A stretch of 64,000 nucleotides of DNA from Corynebacterium sp. SCR221107 (GTDB taxonomy: Bacteria; Actinomycetota; Actinomycetes; Mycobacteriales; Mycobacteriaceae). Below the pieces are notes generated by a model. It was not told the origin of the DNA and searched no databases. It worked only from the letters and a program-made list of their open reading frames with translations. The position numbers were made by a program, and so were the translations under genes. Shown in pieces: positions 10,154 to 19,133 of this stretch. The DNA lies in contig NZ_CP115670.1 in assembly GCF_027886475.1 (NCBI RefSeq), forward strand, positions 1,116,001 through 1,180,000, written 5' to 3'. Position 1 is the first letter of the stretch, and the number at the start of each line of letters is the position of its first letter.

Positions 10154-10393
10154 ACCCACCCAGCATAGTCAGAAATTAAGCCCAGCCTAACTACGCCTGG
10201 GGCTTGGCCCACTCCCCGCAGAATTCGGAAAAGCGTACACGGGACTCTGCCTTAAACGAATGGCCGCGAATACGCCTTGCCGTCGGGACTGTCCGGTGGT
10301 GGAAATAACAAATCGCCCCGCGGATCAAAGGAATAGTCCTTGGACAACCGCGAGGCGAAGAGGGATTGTGCCACGCACACGCGCGTGCGGCCC

Positions 10394-11311
10394 TTAGTGC
10401 TTCTTCTTGCCGATGGGAAGGAAGTGAACGATCGTGGCCACGATGGCGCCGATGACTAGGCCGAACACCAGCGAGCACAAGGTCTCCACGGTCCAGGTGG
10501 CGGCACCGCCATAGGATTCAACGTGGTGAGAGAGATTGTGGACAAGCTCGTACGGCAGGTGGAAGCCCAGCTCGTCAAGGCCGACCAATAGGATGTGGCC
10601 ACCGACCCAGAGCATGGCGAACATACCGATGAAGGAGATGGTGTTGAGCACCTTCGGCATTCCGGCAACGAGGCCGCGGCCAAGTTTCTGGCTTGCGCCC
10701 TTCTCCCGCTTGATGAATGCCAGACCCACGTCATCCATCTTGACCAGCAGCGCAACCGCACCGTAGACCAAGGCCGTGATGCCAAGCGCCACCATGATGA
10801 GCACGCCCGCCTCGATCCAGATGGTCTCGTGGGCAACCTCATTGAGCGAGATCACCATGATCTCTGCCGAGAGGATGAGATCCGTGGTGATCGCACCGCG
10901 CACGAGGGCGTTCTCATCCTTCGCTCCCGCTTCCTCCTCACTTTCCTTTTGGTGGCCGGAGATCATCTCCCACACCTTTTCGGCTCCCTCGAAGGAAAGG
11001 TAGGTGCCGCCCACCATGAGGATCGGTGTCAGTGCCCACGGCGCGATGGCGTTGAGTAGCAAGGCGATCGGCAGAATAATGATCAGCTTGTTGACAAGCG
11101 AACCCTTGGTGATGCGCCAGATGATGGGCAGCTCACGCGCCGGGGTTACACCTTCAACGAAACGGGGGGTTACCGCGGCATCGTCGACGACGACGCCTGC
11201 AGCCTTTGCGCTGGTCTTTGCCGCCTGTGCTGCAACATCGTCGATGTTGGCGGCGGCGTTTCGAGCGATGAGTGCTACGTCATCGAGGAGCGCTGCTAGG
11301 CCTCCGGCCAT
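10394..11311 (-). CDS. DUF808 family inner-membrane protein
   Basis: The 305-residue product begins MAGGLAALLDDVALIARNAA and contains the region GVTPARELPIIWRITKGSL followed by several hydrophobic segments, the pattern of DUF808 (E. coli YedI). About 7-8 membrane spans are visible between residues 70 and 300. The molecular role of the family is not established. The open frame extends far upstream, but the ATG at 11311 has AAGGT 7 bases before it and begins the conserved sequence. It is convergent with lplA's upstream side and divergent from zupT. Confidence 0.9.
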   Translation of the reverse strand: MAGGLAALLDDVALIARNAAANIDDVAAQAAKTSAKAAGVVVDDAAVTPRFVEGVTPARELPIIWRITKGSLVNKLIIILPIALLLNAIAPWALTPILMVGGTYLSFEGAEKVWEMISGHQKESEEEAGAKDENALVRGAITTDLILSAEIMVISLNEVAHETIWIEAGVLIMVALGITALVYGAVALLVKMDDVGLAFIKREKGASQKLGRGLVAGMPKVLNTISFIGMFAMLWVGGHILLVGLDELGFHLPYELVHNLSHHVESYGGAATWTVETLCSLVFGLVIGAIVATIVHFLPIGKKKH

Positions 11312-11521
11312 GTGTTTTACCTTGAACTTTCCATTTTTGGGGTACTGCAAACGATAGGGATTGCACCTACCGAGACTTATTCCTTGTATTATTCCCGAAC
11401 AGTGGCTGTTGTGCATTCCTTGCCCTGCGCTAGTCCTCAAAAATTGCGAGGAATCCCATGAATGCGCGCCCAGTTTTGGCCACGCCACGAGGTGAAAAGC
11501 AACAGGAAAGGGGGAGTATCG

Positions 11522-12307
11522 ATGAGTGCCTTTCTGGTTGCGTTTGGCCTGACATTGCTTGCAGGCTTGTCGACGGGCATAGGCGGTGCCATCGCGGTAG
11601 CCAAGGCCCGTCCCGGTGAGCGCTTCCTCGCCGGATCCCTGGGGTTTTCCGCGGGCGTGATGATTTATGTGTCCTTCGTGGAGCTTCTGCCCGAGGGGCA
11701 GCAACAGCTTGCCGAATCCTACGGGGATGGGAAGGCGCAGTGGCTGGGCGTGCTGGCCTTTTTCGCCGGCATCGCCGTGATCGCCATCATTGACCGGCTT
11801 GTGCCCGATACCGTCAATCCACATGAGCCGGGTTCGACGGATTCCTCGAAACGCCGCAAAATGATGATGCAGATGGGTGTGGTCACCAGCATTGCCATCG
11901 CGGTTCACAACTTCCCGGAAGGCTTTGCCACGTTCATCGCAGCTCTCGCCGACCCCACCGTTGCCGTGCCCGTGGCGATAGCCATAGCCATCCACAACAT
12001 TCCGGAAGGAATCGCGGTTGCCGTACCTCTGCGTGAAGCAACCGGTTCCCGCGCCAAGGCCTTTGGTTGGTCGCTGGTTTCAGGACTAGCCGAACCTGCC
12101 GGCGCGCTCATCGGCTATCTCCTGCTTTTGCCGTGGATTGGGCCCGCGACGATGGGTATCTCTTTCGCCATGATCGCAGGTGTCATGGTTTTCATCAGCC
12201 TCGACGAGCTTCTGCCCACCGCCGTCAAAACCGGCCGTCACCACACCGCCATCTATGGTCTGGTTGCGGGCATGGCGGTGATGGCCATCAGCCTGCTGAT
12301 CCTCTAG
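11522..12307 (+). CDS. zupT: ZIP-family metal transporter ZupT
   Basis: ZupT imports zinc and other divalent metals across the cytoplasmic membrane. The 261 residues contain the two signature metal-binding helices, HNFPEG and HNIPEG, spaced about 35 residues apart, and eight predicted membrane segments. The start ATG at 11522 follows AAAGGGGGAG. The hydrophilic His-poor loop between TM3 and TM4 (DTVNPHEPGSTDSSKRRK) is short. No Zur-like site is evident upstream. Confidence 0.95.
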   Translation: MSAFLVAFGLTLLAGLSTGIGGAIAVAKARPGERFLAGSLGFSAGVMIYVSFVELLPEGQQQLAESYGDGKAQWLGVLAFFAGIAVIAIIDRLVPDTVNPHEPGSTDSSKRRKMMMQMGVVTSIAIAVHNFPEGFATFIAALADPTVAVPVAIAIAIHNIPEGIAVAVPLREATGSRAKAFGWSLVSGLAEPAGALIGYLLLLPWIGPATMGISFAMIAGVMVFISLDELLPTAVKTGRHHTAIYGLVAGMAVMAISLLIL

Positions 12308-12426
12308 TCACCGGCGGATACGTCATCATTGCCCCCCGTAGCCGCAGGCGGAGAACTGACAGCGATGCATAGTAGCGGGCTGTAGACGGCCGGATCAACG
12401 AGGACAGCGTGCGGCACCTGGCGCCG

Positions 12427-13314
12427 CTAGGCCTGCTTATCGAGGAATTCCAGCCACGAGTCCCACTCCCGCTGGGTCTGTGCCATTCCTAGCTGATAGG
12501 CGTTTTCTAACTTCGCGGTGCTCAGTTCGCGGGAATGAATGGGCATAGTCTCTGGGAAAAACAGCTTCGCCTTACCCTGTTTCTCCAGTTCGAGAAGCTT
12601 GCGCTTGGTGTCGTTATAGTGGGCCGGGCGGTTAATGATGGCCTCGGCCACCTTCGGGAAACGTCGGAAAGCACGACGCAGCACAGCCGGACGCGATACC
12701 GGCTTTTTCCAATAGTCCCGCGGGCGGGTGAGCAAGACGAGGAAATTATCAAAGCCATCGGCTTGGGCGGCGTCAAGAGCCACACCACCTGAGGTGCCCA
12801 AGGCTCCATCGACAAAAGGCCGTCCGTCAATATAGGTGATAGGCATGAACACCGGCATGGTGGAGCTCGCACGCACCTGCTTCATCAGCGTTACCAGATC
12901 GGTGTTGTCCTCGCGGCCGAAATAGACCGTCTCGCCGGTATCCGCCCGGGTGGCACCGATACGATACGGCGTCTCGTTGGCCACGAAGCTGCCGTAGTCG
13001 AACGGATGCTCCGTGCCCGGCATCGGGGCGTCTTCATAGATGTAACGCGAATCAAAATATCCGCGTCCACGCAGAAACGACCCCCAGCCGCCAAGGCGGG
13101 GATCCTGACTCATCCCCACAAACGCCTCCTTCGTGCGGTAAGGGTCGTGGGATAAAAAGTTCACGGTGTGCGAGCTACCAGCGGAAATACCGCCCACCCA
13201 GCCGAAGTTGAGGTCTTCGACCAACAGCTTGGACACGGCTGCAGCGGTGTAGGCATTGCGCATACCGCCACCTTCAAGAATGAGTGCGGTAGTAGGAAAA
13301 AGCATGTCCAACAT
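12427..13314 (-). CDS. Patatin-like phospholipase family protein
   Basis: A 295-residue patatin/RssA-type serine hydrolase. Motifs in order: the oxyanion glycine-rich loop LILEGGGMRN near the start, the nucleophile elbow GISAGSS (Ser of GxSxG), and the catalytic Asp in DGALGTSGG. No signal peptide is present, so it acts in the cytosol or at the inner membrane, presumably on acyl lipids; the substrate is unknown. The ATG at 13314 (MLDMLF) is favoured by AAAGG 7 bases upstream over the ATG at 13305. It is divergent from panE with 69 bases between. Confidence 0.92.
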   Translation of the reverse strand: MLDMLFPTTALILEGGGMRNAYTAAAVSKLLVEDLNFGWVGGISAGSSHTVNFLSHDPYRTKEAFVGMSQDPRLGGWGSFLRGRGYFDSRYIYEDAPMPGTEHPFDYGSFVANETPYRIGATRADTGETVYFGREDNTDLVTLMKQVRASSTMPVFMPITYIDGRPFVDGALGTSGGVALDAAQADGFDNFLVLLTRPRDYWKKPVSRPAVLRRAFRRFPKVAEAIINRPAHYNDTKRKLLELEKQGKAKLFFPETMPIHSRELSTAKLENAYQLGMAQTQREWDSWLEFLDKQA

Positions 13315-13383
13315 CGTAGACCTTTGCGGCGCCAAGTGTGAGCTAAGCCTCTTTGGTGCCAAGGGTGGCCTATGCTTTAGCTC

Positions 13384-14274
13384 ATGCATATCGTCATCAT
13401 TGGCGCCGGGGCCGTGGGTGGCTACTTCGGCGCGCTGCTGCAGGAAACCGGAACCCGCGTCACCTTTGTCGCCCGCGGGGCAACACTCGAGGCGCTTCGC
13501 ACGCGCGGTCTTTACGTGCATTCGCCGCAGGGTAGTTCCACCGTGGCAGTCAACGTGGTCGAAAGCATCGAAGAGGTAGCCGAGGCGGATGCCGTGTTCC
13601 TCGCCACCAAGACCATTGACGGACATAACCTCCCCGAACGCCTGCCACACGGCGCGGTGCTGGTCACTACCCAAAATTCCGTGGAAATGCCCGCGATCGC
13701 CATCGAAAAATACGGCCCTTCCAAGGTAGTGCCTGGTGTCGTGCGCAGTTTCCTCGTCCACGATGGTCCAGGCGAGGTCCGCTTTTCCGGCGGAGTCCTC
13801 AGCTTCACCTTCGGAAGCGTTGATCCGGGAACGAAAGATATCGTCGCCGCACTCAGCCACGCGCTCGGGGCGGCAGGCATCAAGCCTTATGTGCTGGATG
13901 ACATTTTGGTTGATGTGTGGGCCAAAGCCATGTTCGTCACCACCTTCGGCGCGCTCGGTGCGCTGGTGAATAAGCCGATGCAGGATGTACGCACCACCTA
14001 CAGGCGGGATCTCGAGGCGCTCATGCGCGAAGTAGAGTTAGCCGGGCGGGCCAACGGCATCGCATTGCCAGCTGATGTGGTCGAAGAAAGCCTCACCTTT
14101 GCCGACCAACAGCCGGCTCAGGCGACGAGTTCCATGCAGCGCGACATTCTTGCAGGCCTTCCCAATGAGCTCGATGCCCAAGTGGGCGCCGTCATGCGCA
14201 TGGCGGCGCGCGCCGGGGTTGCGGTGCCCTTGCACACGCTCATCTATGACACCCTGGCTCACCGCGGGGATTAA
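13384..14274 (+). CDS. panE: 2-dehydropantoate 2-reductase (ketopantoate reductase)
   Basis: The enzyme reduces ketopantoate to pantoate with NADPH for CoA synthesis; some paralogues act on other 2-oxoacids. The 296 residues begin with the Rossmann motif GAGAVGGYFGALL, and the C-terminal helical domain contains the conserved Lys region (DDILVDVWAKAMFVTTFGAL). The ATG follows TATGCT (13371-13376) by 7 bases with no ribosome binding site, so it is probably leaderless. It is followed by the TPP riboswitch of ykoE. Confidence 0.9.
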   Translation: MHIVIIGAGAVGGYFGALLQETGTRVTFVARGATLEALRTRGLYVHSPQGSSTVAVNVVESIEEVAEADAVFLATKTIDGHNLPERLPHGAVLVTTQNSVEMPAIAIEKYGPSKVVPGVVRSFLVHDGPGEVRFSGGVLSFTFGSVDPGTKDIVAALSHALGAAGIKPYVLDDILVDVWAKAMFVTTFGALGALVNKPMQDVRTTYRRDLEALMREVELAGRANGIALPADVVEESLTFADQQPAQATSSMQRDILAGLPNELDAQVGAVMRMAARAGVAVPLHTLIYDTLAHRGD

Positions 14275-14361
14275 GGCGGGCTACTATTTGTTAAGAGCGT
14301 CGGGGTAACAACCCTCACGCCGGCCGGCGGTTGAAGCTGGCAGCACAAGTAAAAACCGTTT

Positions 14362-14447
14362 ACACGGGTGCCTTTTACGGCTGAGATGCGCAAAGCGTTT
14401 GCGCAAACCGTCGAACCTGATCCGGGTAATACCGGCGATAGGAAGGA
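14362..14447 (+). promoter_or_regulatory. TPP riboswitch (THI element) upstream of ykoE
   Basis: The conserved cores are present in order: ACGGGTGCC, GGCTGAGAT (14379-14387), a variable stem (GCGCAAAGCG/TTTGCGC), ACCGTCGAACCTGATCCGGG, then TAATACCGGCGATAGGAAG. The final helix runs into the AGGAAGG that serves as ribosome binding site of ykoE, so thiamine pyrophosphate binding would most simply block translation initiation. Confidence 0.97.
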
Positions 14448-14456
14448 ATTAAGGTC

Positions 14457-15086
14457 ATGAGCAGTCATGCCTCTGTCACACCACTGACCCCGACCACGGC
14501 CACGAACAGGTCCTGGCGGGTCATCGATATCGTCATCGCCTCCGTCTTGGGTGTGGCCTGCGGCCTCATCTTTTGGGTGTGGAACTCCGTGGGTTATGCC
14601 TGGTACGAGGCAGCAGATGCCCTCACACCTGGACTTGGCGGAGTTGCCGTCGGCATCTGGCTGCTCGGTGGCGTCATCGGGGGGCTTGTGATCCGCAAGC
14701 CGGGCGCGGCCTTGTACGTGGAAGTGCTTGCCGCGTTGGTCTCGGCCGGAATCGGTAACCAGTGGGGTATTACCACCTTGTACTCCGGGATCGCGCAAGG
14801 TCTTGGCGCGGAGCTGATTTTCGCCCTGTTTTTGTACAAACGCTTCAACCTCTCGGTGGCCATGATCGCCGGTGCCGGTGCTGGCTTAGGCGCCATCATC
14901 AATGAGCTGTTTACCAGCGGTAACCTGGCGAAGTCGTTGGCCTTTAACCTGACGTATCTGGGAACCACCGTGGTCTCCGGTGCCATCCTGGCAGGAGTGG
15001 TCGGCTCCCTGCTTGTCAAGGCCCTAGCCGCGACTGGTGCGCTGGATCGCTTCGCCGTGGGGCGTGAGGCCCGCTCGCTGGTATAG
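14457..15086 (+). CDS. ykoE: ECF transporter substrate-binding subunit YkoE (thiamine precursor)
   Basis: YkoE is the S component of the YkoEDC importer, which takes up hydroxymethylpyrimidine or related thiamine precursors. The 209-residue product has about six membrane segments, including the family pattern YEAADALTPGLGGVAVGIWL and NQWGITTLYSGIAQGLGAEL. The TPP riboswitch directly upstream fixes the pathway. Its partners YkoD and YkoC are encoded 1.8 kb downstream, beyond an opposite-strand ClC gene, an unusual split. The stop codon abuts the stop codon of that gene with no bases between. Confidence 0.95.
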   Translation: MSSHASVTPLTPTTATNRSWRVIDIVIASVLGVACGLIFWVWNSVGYAWYEAADALTPGLGGVAVGIWLLGGVIGGLVIRKPGAALYVEVLAALVSAGIGNQWGITTLYSGIAQGLGAELIFALFLYKRFNLSVAMIAGAGAGLGAIINELFTSGNLAKSLAFNLTYLGTTVVSGAILAGVVGSLLVKALAATGALDRFAVGREARSLV

Positions 15087-16409
15087 CTAGCGGATGCGCC
15101 TTGTCATGGCGTAAACCCCGAGCCCCACCGCGAGGGTGGGAAGGATTAACTCAATAGGTGCGTGGATGAGCTCGAGGCCGAAGGCAATGGCAAAAAACGG
15201 GGCCCGTTGCGTGATCGCAAGCACGCCGACGGCTCCTATGGCCGCCGCCGCGGGGAAGGTCATCGCCGCCACACCGATCAAAAGATGGGGCTGCAGGGCC
15301 TGTGCTCCGAGCGCAAGCAGTGCGCCAATGAGCCCGCCGATGGCAAGCGAGGGGGTGAGCACCCCGCCAGTCGCGCCGGAGGATAACGCAAGCCAGGTCA
15401 TCGCCATCTTGGCAGCAAGCAAGGCCACCAACACCTGCCACGTGGCGGGTTCATGGAATAGGCCCTCCAAAATTGCCTGGCCGTTGCCGGAGATATCGCC
15501 CAGCCACAGATCCACCAGTACTGTTGCCACGAGGACAGCGGGAATGCTCACCGTGAGGGCGCGGTTGGGGATGTGCGGGCGGTGTAAGAGCAAGCGCCGG
15601 AAGCCCACGCCAACTACCGCGCAGACGAGCCCTAATGCCAGAAGAAACACCAGCAGGCCTGCCACCTGGGCAAGCCCCTGCCTTGTCGCAAGCGTGGAAA
15701 GGGTGCCCCGGCTCATGGCACCGGCTAGTCCGTGGCCGAGGGCAAGGGTTAGTTTTTCGGGTGGGACAAGGTAGAAGGCTTCTGCTCCGGTGATGGGGCG
15801 GGCGATGAAGGTAGCGATGAAACTCATAACGGTAGCGATGGCGATGAAGGACTTATCGCGCTTGAGCGGCAGGGTCTCCAGCGCGAATATTGCGCCGGCG
15901 CAGGGAGTGTTATACACCGCCGCCAAGCCCGCGCCCGCGGCCCCGGCGACGATGCGGGCGCGCATGTCTGGGTGCAGGCGTGCTGCGATTTTGTCGCCGA
16001 CGGCGGCCGCCACCTGGCGCGGGGCCTGCTCGCGGCCGAGGGAGGCTCCGGCGCCGACGAAAAGAATCTGGGCGAGTGCGTCGAGGACTGTGCGTCCCAG
16101 CGGCAGCGGGGTACCCAAACTCAGGGCGGTGTTGACGGCTGGAAGTGGGCGTAGCCACCACCAGGCGAGGGCGCATGCCACGCCGGCCCCGGCGGCGATC
16201 CACAGCCTGGCGGCAGGGTCTAGGTCGGCGATTTCCGCAAGCGCCTCAATGATGAGGTTCAATCCCGCGCCGACCAGCCCCGTTGCCACCGCGGCGAGGA
16301 AGATTGCGGCGCCAACTAGCGCCGCGTCACCGAGCTTCGTGGCCATCGATGCGCGAGGTTGCTTGGCGTCCTGTTTGGTCAGGCTGGGGTCTTGCGGGCT
16401 GGATGACAC
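15087..16409 (-). CDS. ClC-family chloride channel/antiporter
   Basis: The 440-residue membrane protein has the ClC fold, with about 12 hydrophobic segments and the motif GASLGREQAPRQ, equivalent to the GREGP selectivity segment with the gating Glu. ClC proteins exchange chloride for protons or conduct chloride. The frame extends to 16454, but I choose GTG at 16409: TATCAT lies 7 bases before it and no ribosome binding site exists, a leaderless pattern. It is inserted between ykoE and ykoDC on the opposite strand, convergent with ykoE. Confidence 0.88.
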   Translation of the reverse strand: MSSSPQDPSLTKQDAKQPRASMATKLGDAALVGAAIFLAAVATGLVGAGLNLIIEALAEIADLDPAARLWIAAGAGVACALAWWWLRPLPAVNTALSLGTPLPLGRTVLDALAQILFVGAGASLGREQAPRQVAAAVGDKIAARLHPDMRARIVAGAAGAGLAAVYNTPCAGAIFALETLPLKRDKSFIAIATVMSFIATFIARPITGAEAFYLVPPEKLTLALGHGLAGAMSRGTLSTLATRQGLAQVAGLLVFLLALGLVCAVVGVGFRRLLLHRPHIPNRALTVSIPAVLVATVLVDLWLGDISGNGQAILEGLFHEPATWQVLVALLAAKMAMTWLALSSGATGGVLTPSLAIGGLIGALLALGAQALQPHLLIGVAAMTFPAAAAIGAVGVLAITQRAPFFAIAFGLELIHAPIELILPTLAVGLGVYAMTRRIR

Positions 16410-16914
16410 GCGAATAATGATAGCGAGTTCGCCTTGGCGCGCACCCCTTTGCAAAGATGAGGCAGGAGAGGGAGGTAACGCACCGGCCCTGCCCAGTGGG
16501 ATCTTTCAGGCGCTGACAGGCACCGACAGGCACCGGCAGGCACCGGCAACTCCGACAGCACCGACAGCACCGACAGTCACCCTCAGACACCGAAAGGTGC
16601 CATAAGCACCGACAGGCACCGAAAAAACTAAAAGATCAACAAGCACCGATGAGAACTAACGAGGGCGCATGAGTCCCGACAAGCAGCGATGCACACTGTC
16701 GAGGTCCAACGAGCAACAGCCAAGTACAGACACCCCTAGCTCCCCCTGGTCATTAACCCTGTACAACGCGATGTGATCGGCTGAGGCTGCAAACGTTGGT
16801 CCAGGAAACCGGGACGGCGAAGCCCCGCCTATGAGCCCACTGACTGAATACACCCATTTTCCTCACAACGAGTTCTTGCGACATCGTTGTCGAACCAAGG
16901 AGGTTCCGCCTGGC
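16410..16914. other. 505-bp spacer with degenerate repeats between clc and ykoD
   Basis: The spacer carries the clc promoter at its left end, a run of 9-10 bp repeats (16515-16622) and the ykoD leader. I looked for a second TPP riboswitch before ykoD; GGCTGAGG (16778-16785) occurs, but the other conserved blocks do not. AAGGAGG (16897-16903) is the ykoD ribosome binding site. Confidence 0.6.
16515..16622. repeat. Degenerate tandem repeats, unit about CACCGACAGG
   Basis: About eleven head-to-tail units of 9-10 bases, such as CACCGACAGG, CACCGGCAGG, CACCGACAG and CACCGAAAGG, run through this stretch. Unit length varies between 9 and 10, so it is not a coding repeat. It lies about 105 bases upstream of the clc start and 290 bases upstream of ykoD. 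Confidence 0.75.
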
Positions 16915-18387
16915 ATGGATGCCATCACCGCCGTCGACTTTGGCTTTCGGCACGCCTCGCGTCGCTTGCCGGCCCTTGCAGGGGTCAACTTTGCCATACC
17001 CGCCGGGCAGCGCGTCATGTTGCTGGGGGAGTCGGGGGCCGGCAAGTCCACCCTGCTTATGGCCATTGCCGGTTTGCTTGCCGACGACCAAGGCGCCAAC
17101 GTAGGCAGCCTGCAGATAAACGGCACGGTGGGCATGGTGCTGCAGGACCCCGACTCGCAGGTCATCGCTTCCCGCGTGGGCGATGATGTGGCTTTTGGGT
17201 GCGAAAACCTCAACGTCGAGCGCGAGGAGATCTGGCGGCGGGTGCCTTGGGCCTTGGAGATGGTGGGTTTGGATGTGCCGCGTGAGCATCCCACCGTGGC
17301 GTTGTCCGGTGGCCAAAAGCAGCGCCTGGCGCTGGCGGGTGTCATCGCCATGGGCGCCGACATCATCTTGCTCGATGAGCCGACCGCCAACTTGGATCCG
17401 GCAGGTGTCCGCGAGGTGGTGGAGGCCGTCACGGCTGTCGCCGATCGCACCGGTGCCACCGTCATCGTGGTCGAGCACCGAGTAGGTGTCTGGTCGGACT
17501 TCGCACAGCGTGCCATCGTGCTTGGGCACAACGGGGTCCTTGCCGACGGCGATTGTGATACCGTCATCGCCACGAAGGGCGCCACCTTGGCGGCCGAGGG
17601 GGTGTGGGTGCCCGGCATCGAGCCGGTTTTCGCACCCCGTGCGACGGTTGGGCGTCGGAAAGCAATAGCCGAGGCAGGTGGGGGCGCAAGAGGGGAAGAA
17701 GCCGCCATCGAATACCACGACCTCGTGTGCGGTTGGGAGGACGGTAGGGCTGTTGCCCCCGCCGCCAGCGGGCGCATTCTTCGCGGTGCTTCCACCGTTG
17801 TCACCGGGCGCAACGGCGCCGGAAAATCCACCTTCATGCTCACCCTGGCGGGTCTGTTGGAACCCCTGTCCGGCGAAATTTCCTACGCCAGTTCCATCGC
17901 AGCCGGCCTCGATCCGCATCCTTTCCGCTGGGGCTCGAAGCAGCTTGCCAGCCGCATCGGCTACGTCTTCCAAGACCCGGAGCACCAATTCGTATCTACC
18001 ACGGTTGCCAAGGAATTAGAGGTGGGGCCCAGGCACGCGGGTGCGCGAGCAAACCGAAAACACAGGCGCCGCGAGGCGCCCCTGGCCGCAGAGGATCAGG
18101 CGCGCATCGATGACCTGGTGGCACGTCTTGGGCTGCAAGGGCTTGAGGAAGCAAACCCCTTTGAACTCTCCGGTGGGCAAAAACGACGCCTGTCGGTGGC
18201 AACGGTGTTGGTCACCGCCCCGAAGGTGGTGTTCTTGGACGAGCCGACCTTCGGGCAAGACCGCCGCACTTTCATCGAATTGGTCAACCTCGTGCGTGAA
18301 CTCAACGATTCCGGAGTAACCGTCATTTCGGTCACCCACGACGAAACCTACGTCAAGGCGCTAGGCGATGAGGTGATTACGCTATGA
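16915..18387 (+). CDS. ykoD: ECF transporter ATP-binding protein YkoD (two ABC domains)
   Basis: A 490-residue protein with two ABC ATPase domains, energising the thiamine-precursor ECF importer. Domain 1: Walker A GESGAGKS (about residue 40), signature LSGGQKQR, Walker B IILLDEPTANLDP. Domain 2: Walker A GRNGAGKS, signature LSGGQKRR, Walker B VVFLDEPTFGQD. The open frame reaches back to 16831, but the ATG at 16915, 11 bases after AAGGAGG, starts the conserved sequence. The stop overlaps the ykoC start (ATGA). Assignment rests on the neighbouring T component and riboswitched ykoE. Confidence 0.93.
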   Translation: MDAITAVDFGFRHASRRLPALAGVNFAIPAGQRVMLLGESGAGKSTLLMAIAGLLADDQGANVGSLQINGTVGMVLQDPDSQVIASRVGDDVAFGCENLNVEREEIWRRVPWALEMVGLDVPREHPTVALSGGQKQRLALAGVIAMGADIILLDEPTANLDPAGVREVVEAVTAVADRTGATVIVVEHRVGVWSDFAQRAIVLGHNGVLADGDCDTVIATKGATLAAEGVWVPGIEPVFAPRATVGRRKAIAEAGGGARGEEAAIEYHDLVCGWEDGRAVAPAASGRILRGASTVVTGRNGAGKSTFMLTLAGLLEPLSGEISYASSIAAGLDPHPFRWGSKQLASRIGYVFQDPEHQFVSTTVAKELEVGPRHAGARANRKHRRREAPLAAEDQARIDDLVARLGLQGLEEANPFELSGGQKRRLSVATVLVTAPKVVFLDEPTFGQDRRTFIELVNLVRELNDSGVTVISVTHDETYVKALGDEVITL

Positions 18388-19133
18388 TCCGTTCGCTTAA
18401 CCCGGTGACCCGGGTGCTTGCCCTGCTGGTGCTGGGAACCCCATTGCTGCTGAGCATCGATGTGGTCTCCGCCGGGGTGTCGCTGGCTTTCACCGTGGCG
18501 CTCGCCCCCGCATGCGGGGTGGGCCTTGCTCAACTTGCGCGACGAAGCTGGCCGATCCTGCTGGCGACCCCAATCGCGGGCATGTCCATGGCGCTGTATG
18601 GCAGGCCCGAGGGGCACGAGTACTTTTCCTTCTTCTTTGCCCACGTCACCGACAATTCACTGCAGCTCGCCCTGGCAATCATGGTGCGTGTGCTCGCGCT
18701 CGGCCTGCCTGCGGTCATCTTGTTGGCCGGGATCGATCCCACCGATCTGGGCGACGGACTTTCGCAGATCCTGAAGCTGCCACCTCGCTTCGTCATCGGG
18801 GCCGTGGCGGCAAGCAGGCTGGTTTCGTTGATGCACAGCGATTGGCGCTCGCTGCATCGCTCGCGGCGGGTGCGCGGGCTCGACGGGAAAAACAAGCTGG
18901 CCACAGCGGCGACGATGACCTTTGGGCTGCTGGTGCTCGCCCTGCGACGGGGCACGAAGCTGGCGACGGCGATGGAGGCCCGTGGCTTCGGTCGCTACAC
19001 CACCCGCACGTTTGCGCGTCCGTCGCAGATGTTCGCCCGCGACTGGTGGTTTTTGTTCTCCTGCGCGCTGATCGCCGCCGTGGCCGTGGGGATTGCGGTT
19101 TTCACCGGCGAGTTTAGGTTTCTGGGCGCATGA
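18384..19133 (+). CDS. ykoC: ECF transporter transmembrane (T) component YkoC
   Basis: YkoC is the energy-coupling membrane subunit (CbiQ family) linking the ATPase to YkoE. The 249-residue product has about five membrane segments and the coupling-helix signature ASRLVSLMHSDWRSLHRSRRVRG plus ATAMEARGFG, the Ala-Arg-Gly motifs that contact the ATPases. It overlaps ykoD by 4 bases (ATGA) and the following kinase gene by 4 bases, so the three are translationally coupled. Confidence 0.93.
   Translation: MIRSLNPVTRVLALLVLGTPLLLSIDVVSAGVSLAFTVALAPACGVGLAQLARRSWPILLATPIAGMSMALYGRPEGHEYFSFFFAHVTDNSLQLALAIMVRVLALGLPAVILLAGIDPTDLGDGLSQILKLPPRFVIGAVAASRLVSLMHSDWRSLHRSRRVRGLDGKNKLATAATMTFGLLVLALRRGTKLATAMEARGFGRYTTRTFARPSQMFARDWWFLFSCALIAAVAVGIAVFTGEFRFLGA

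Noticed and set aside
10191..10478. 95-codon - strand frame across the DUF808 3' end
   Set aside because: Mostly a shadow of DUF808; only the part discussed as a possible frameshifted mini gene has coding-like bias.
14318..14329. CGCCGGCCGGCG palindrome before the TPP riboswitch
   Set aside because: A 12-bp palindrome with no loop cannot form a useful hairpin and no regulator is known for it; likely chance in GC-rich DNA.
16778..16785. GGCTGAGG before ykoD as a second TPP riboswitch
   Set aside because: The other conserved blocks (ACGGGTGCC-like start, ACCTGATCCGGG-like core) are missing.
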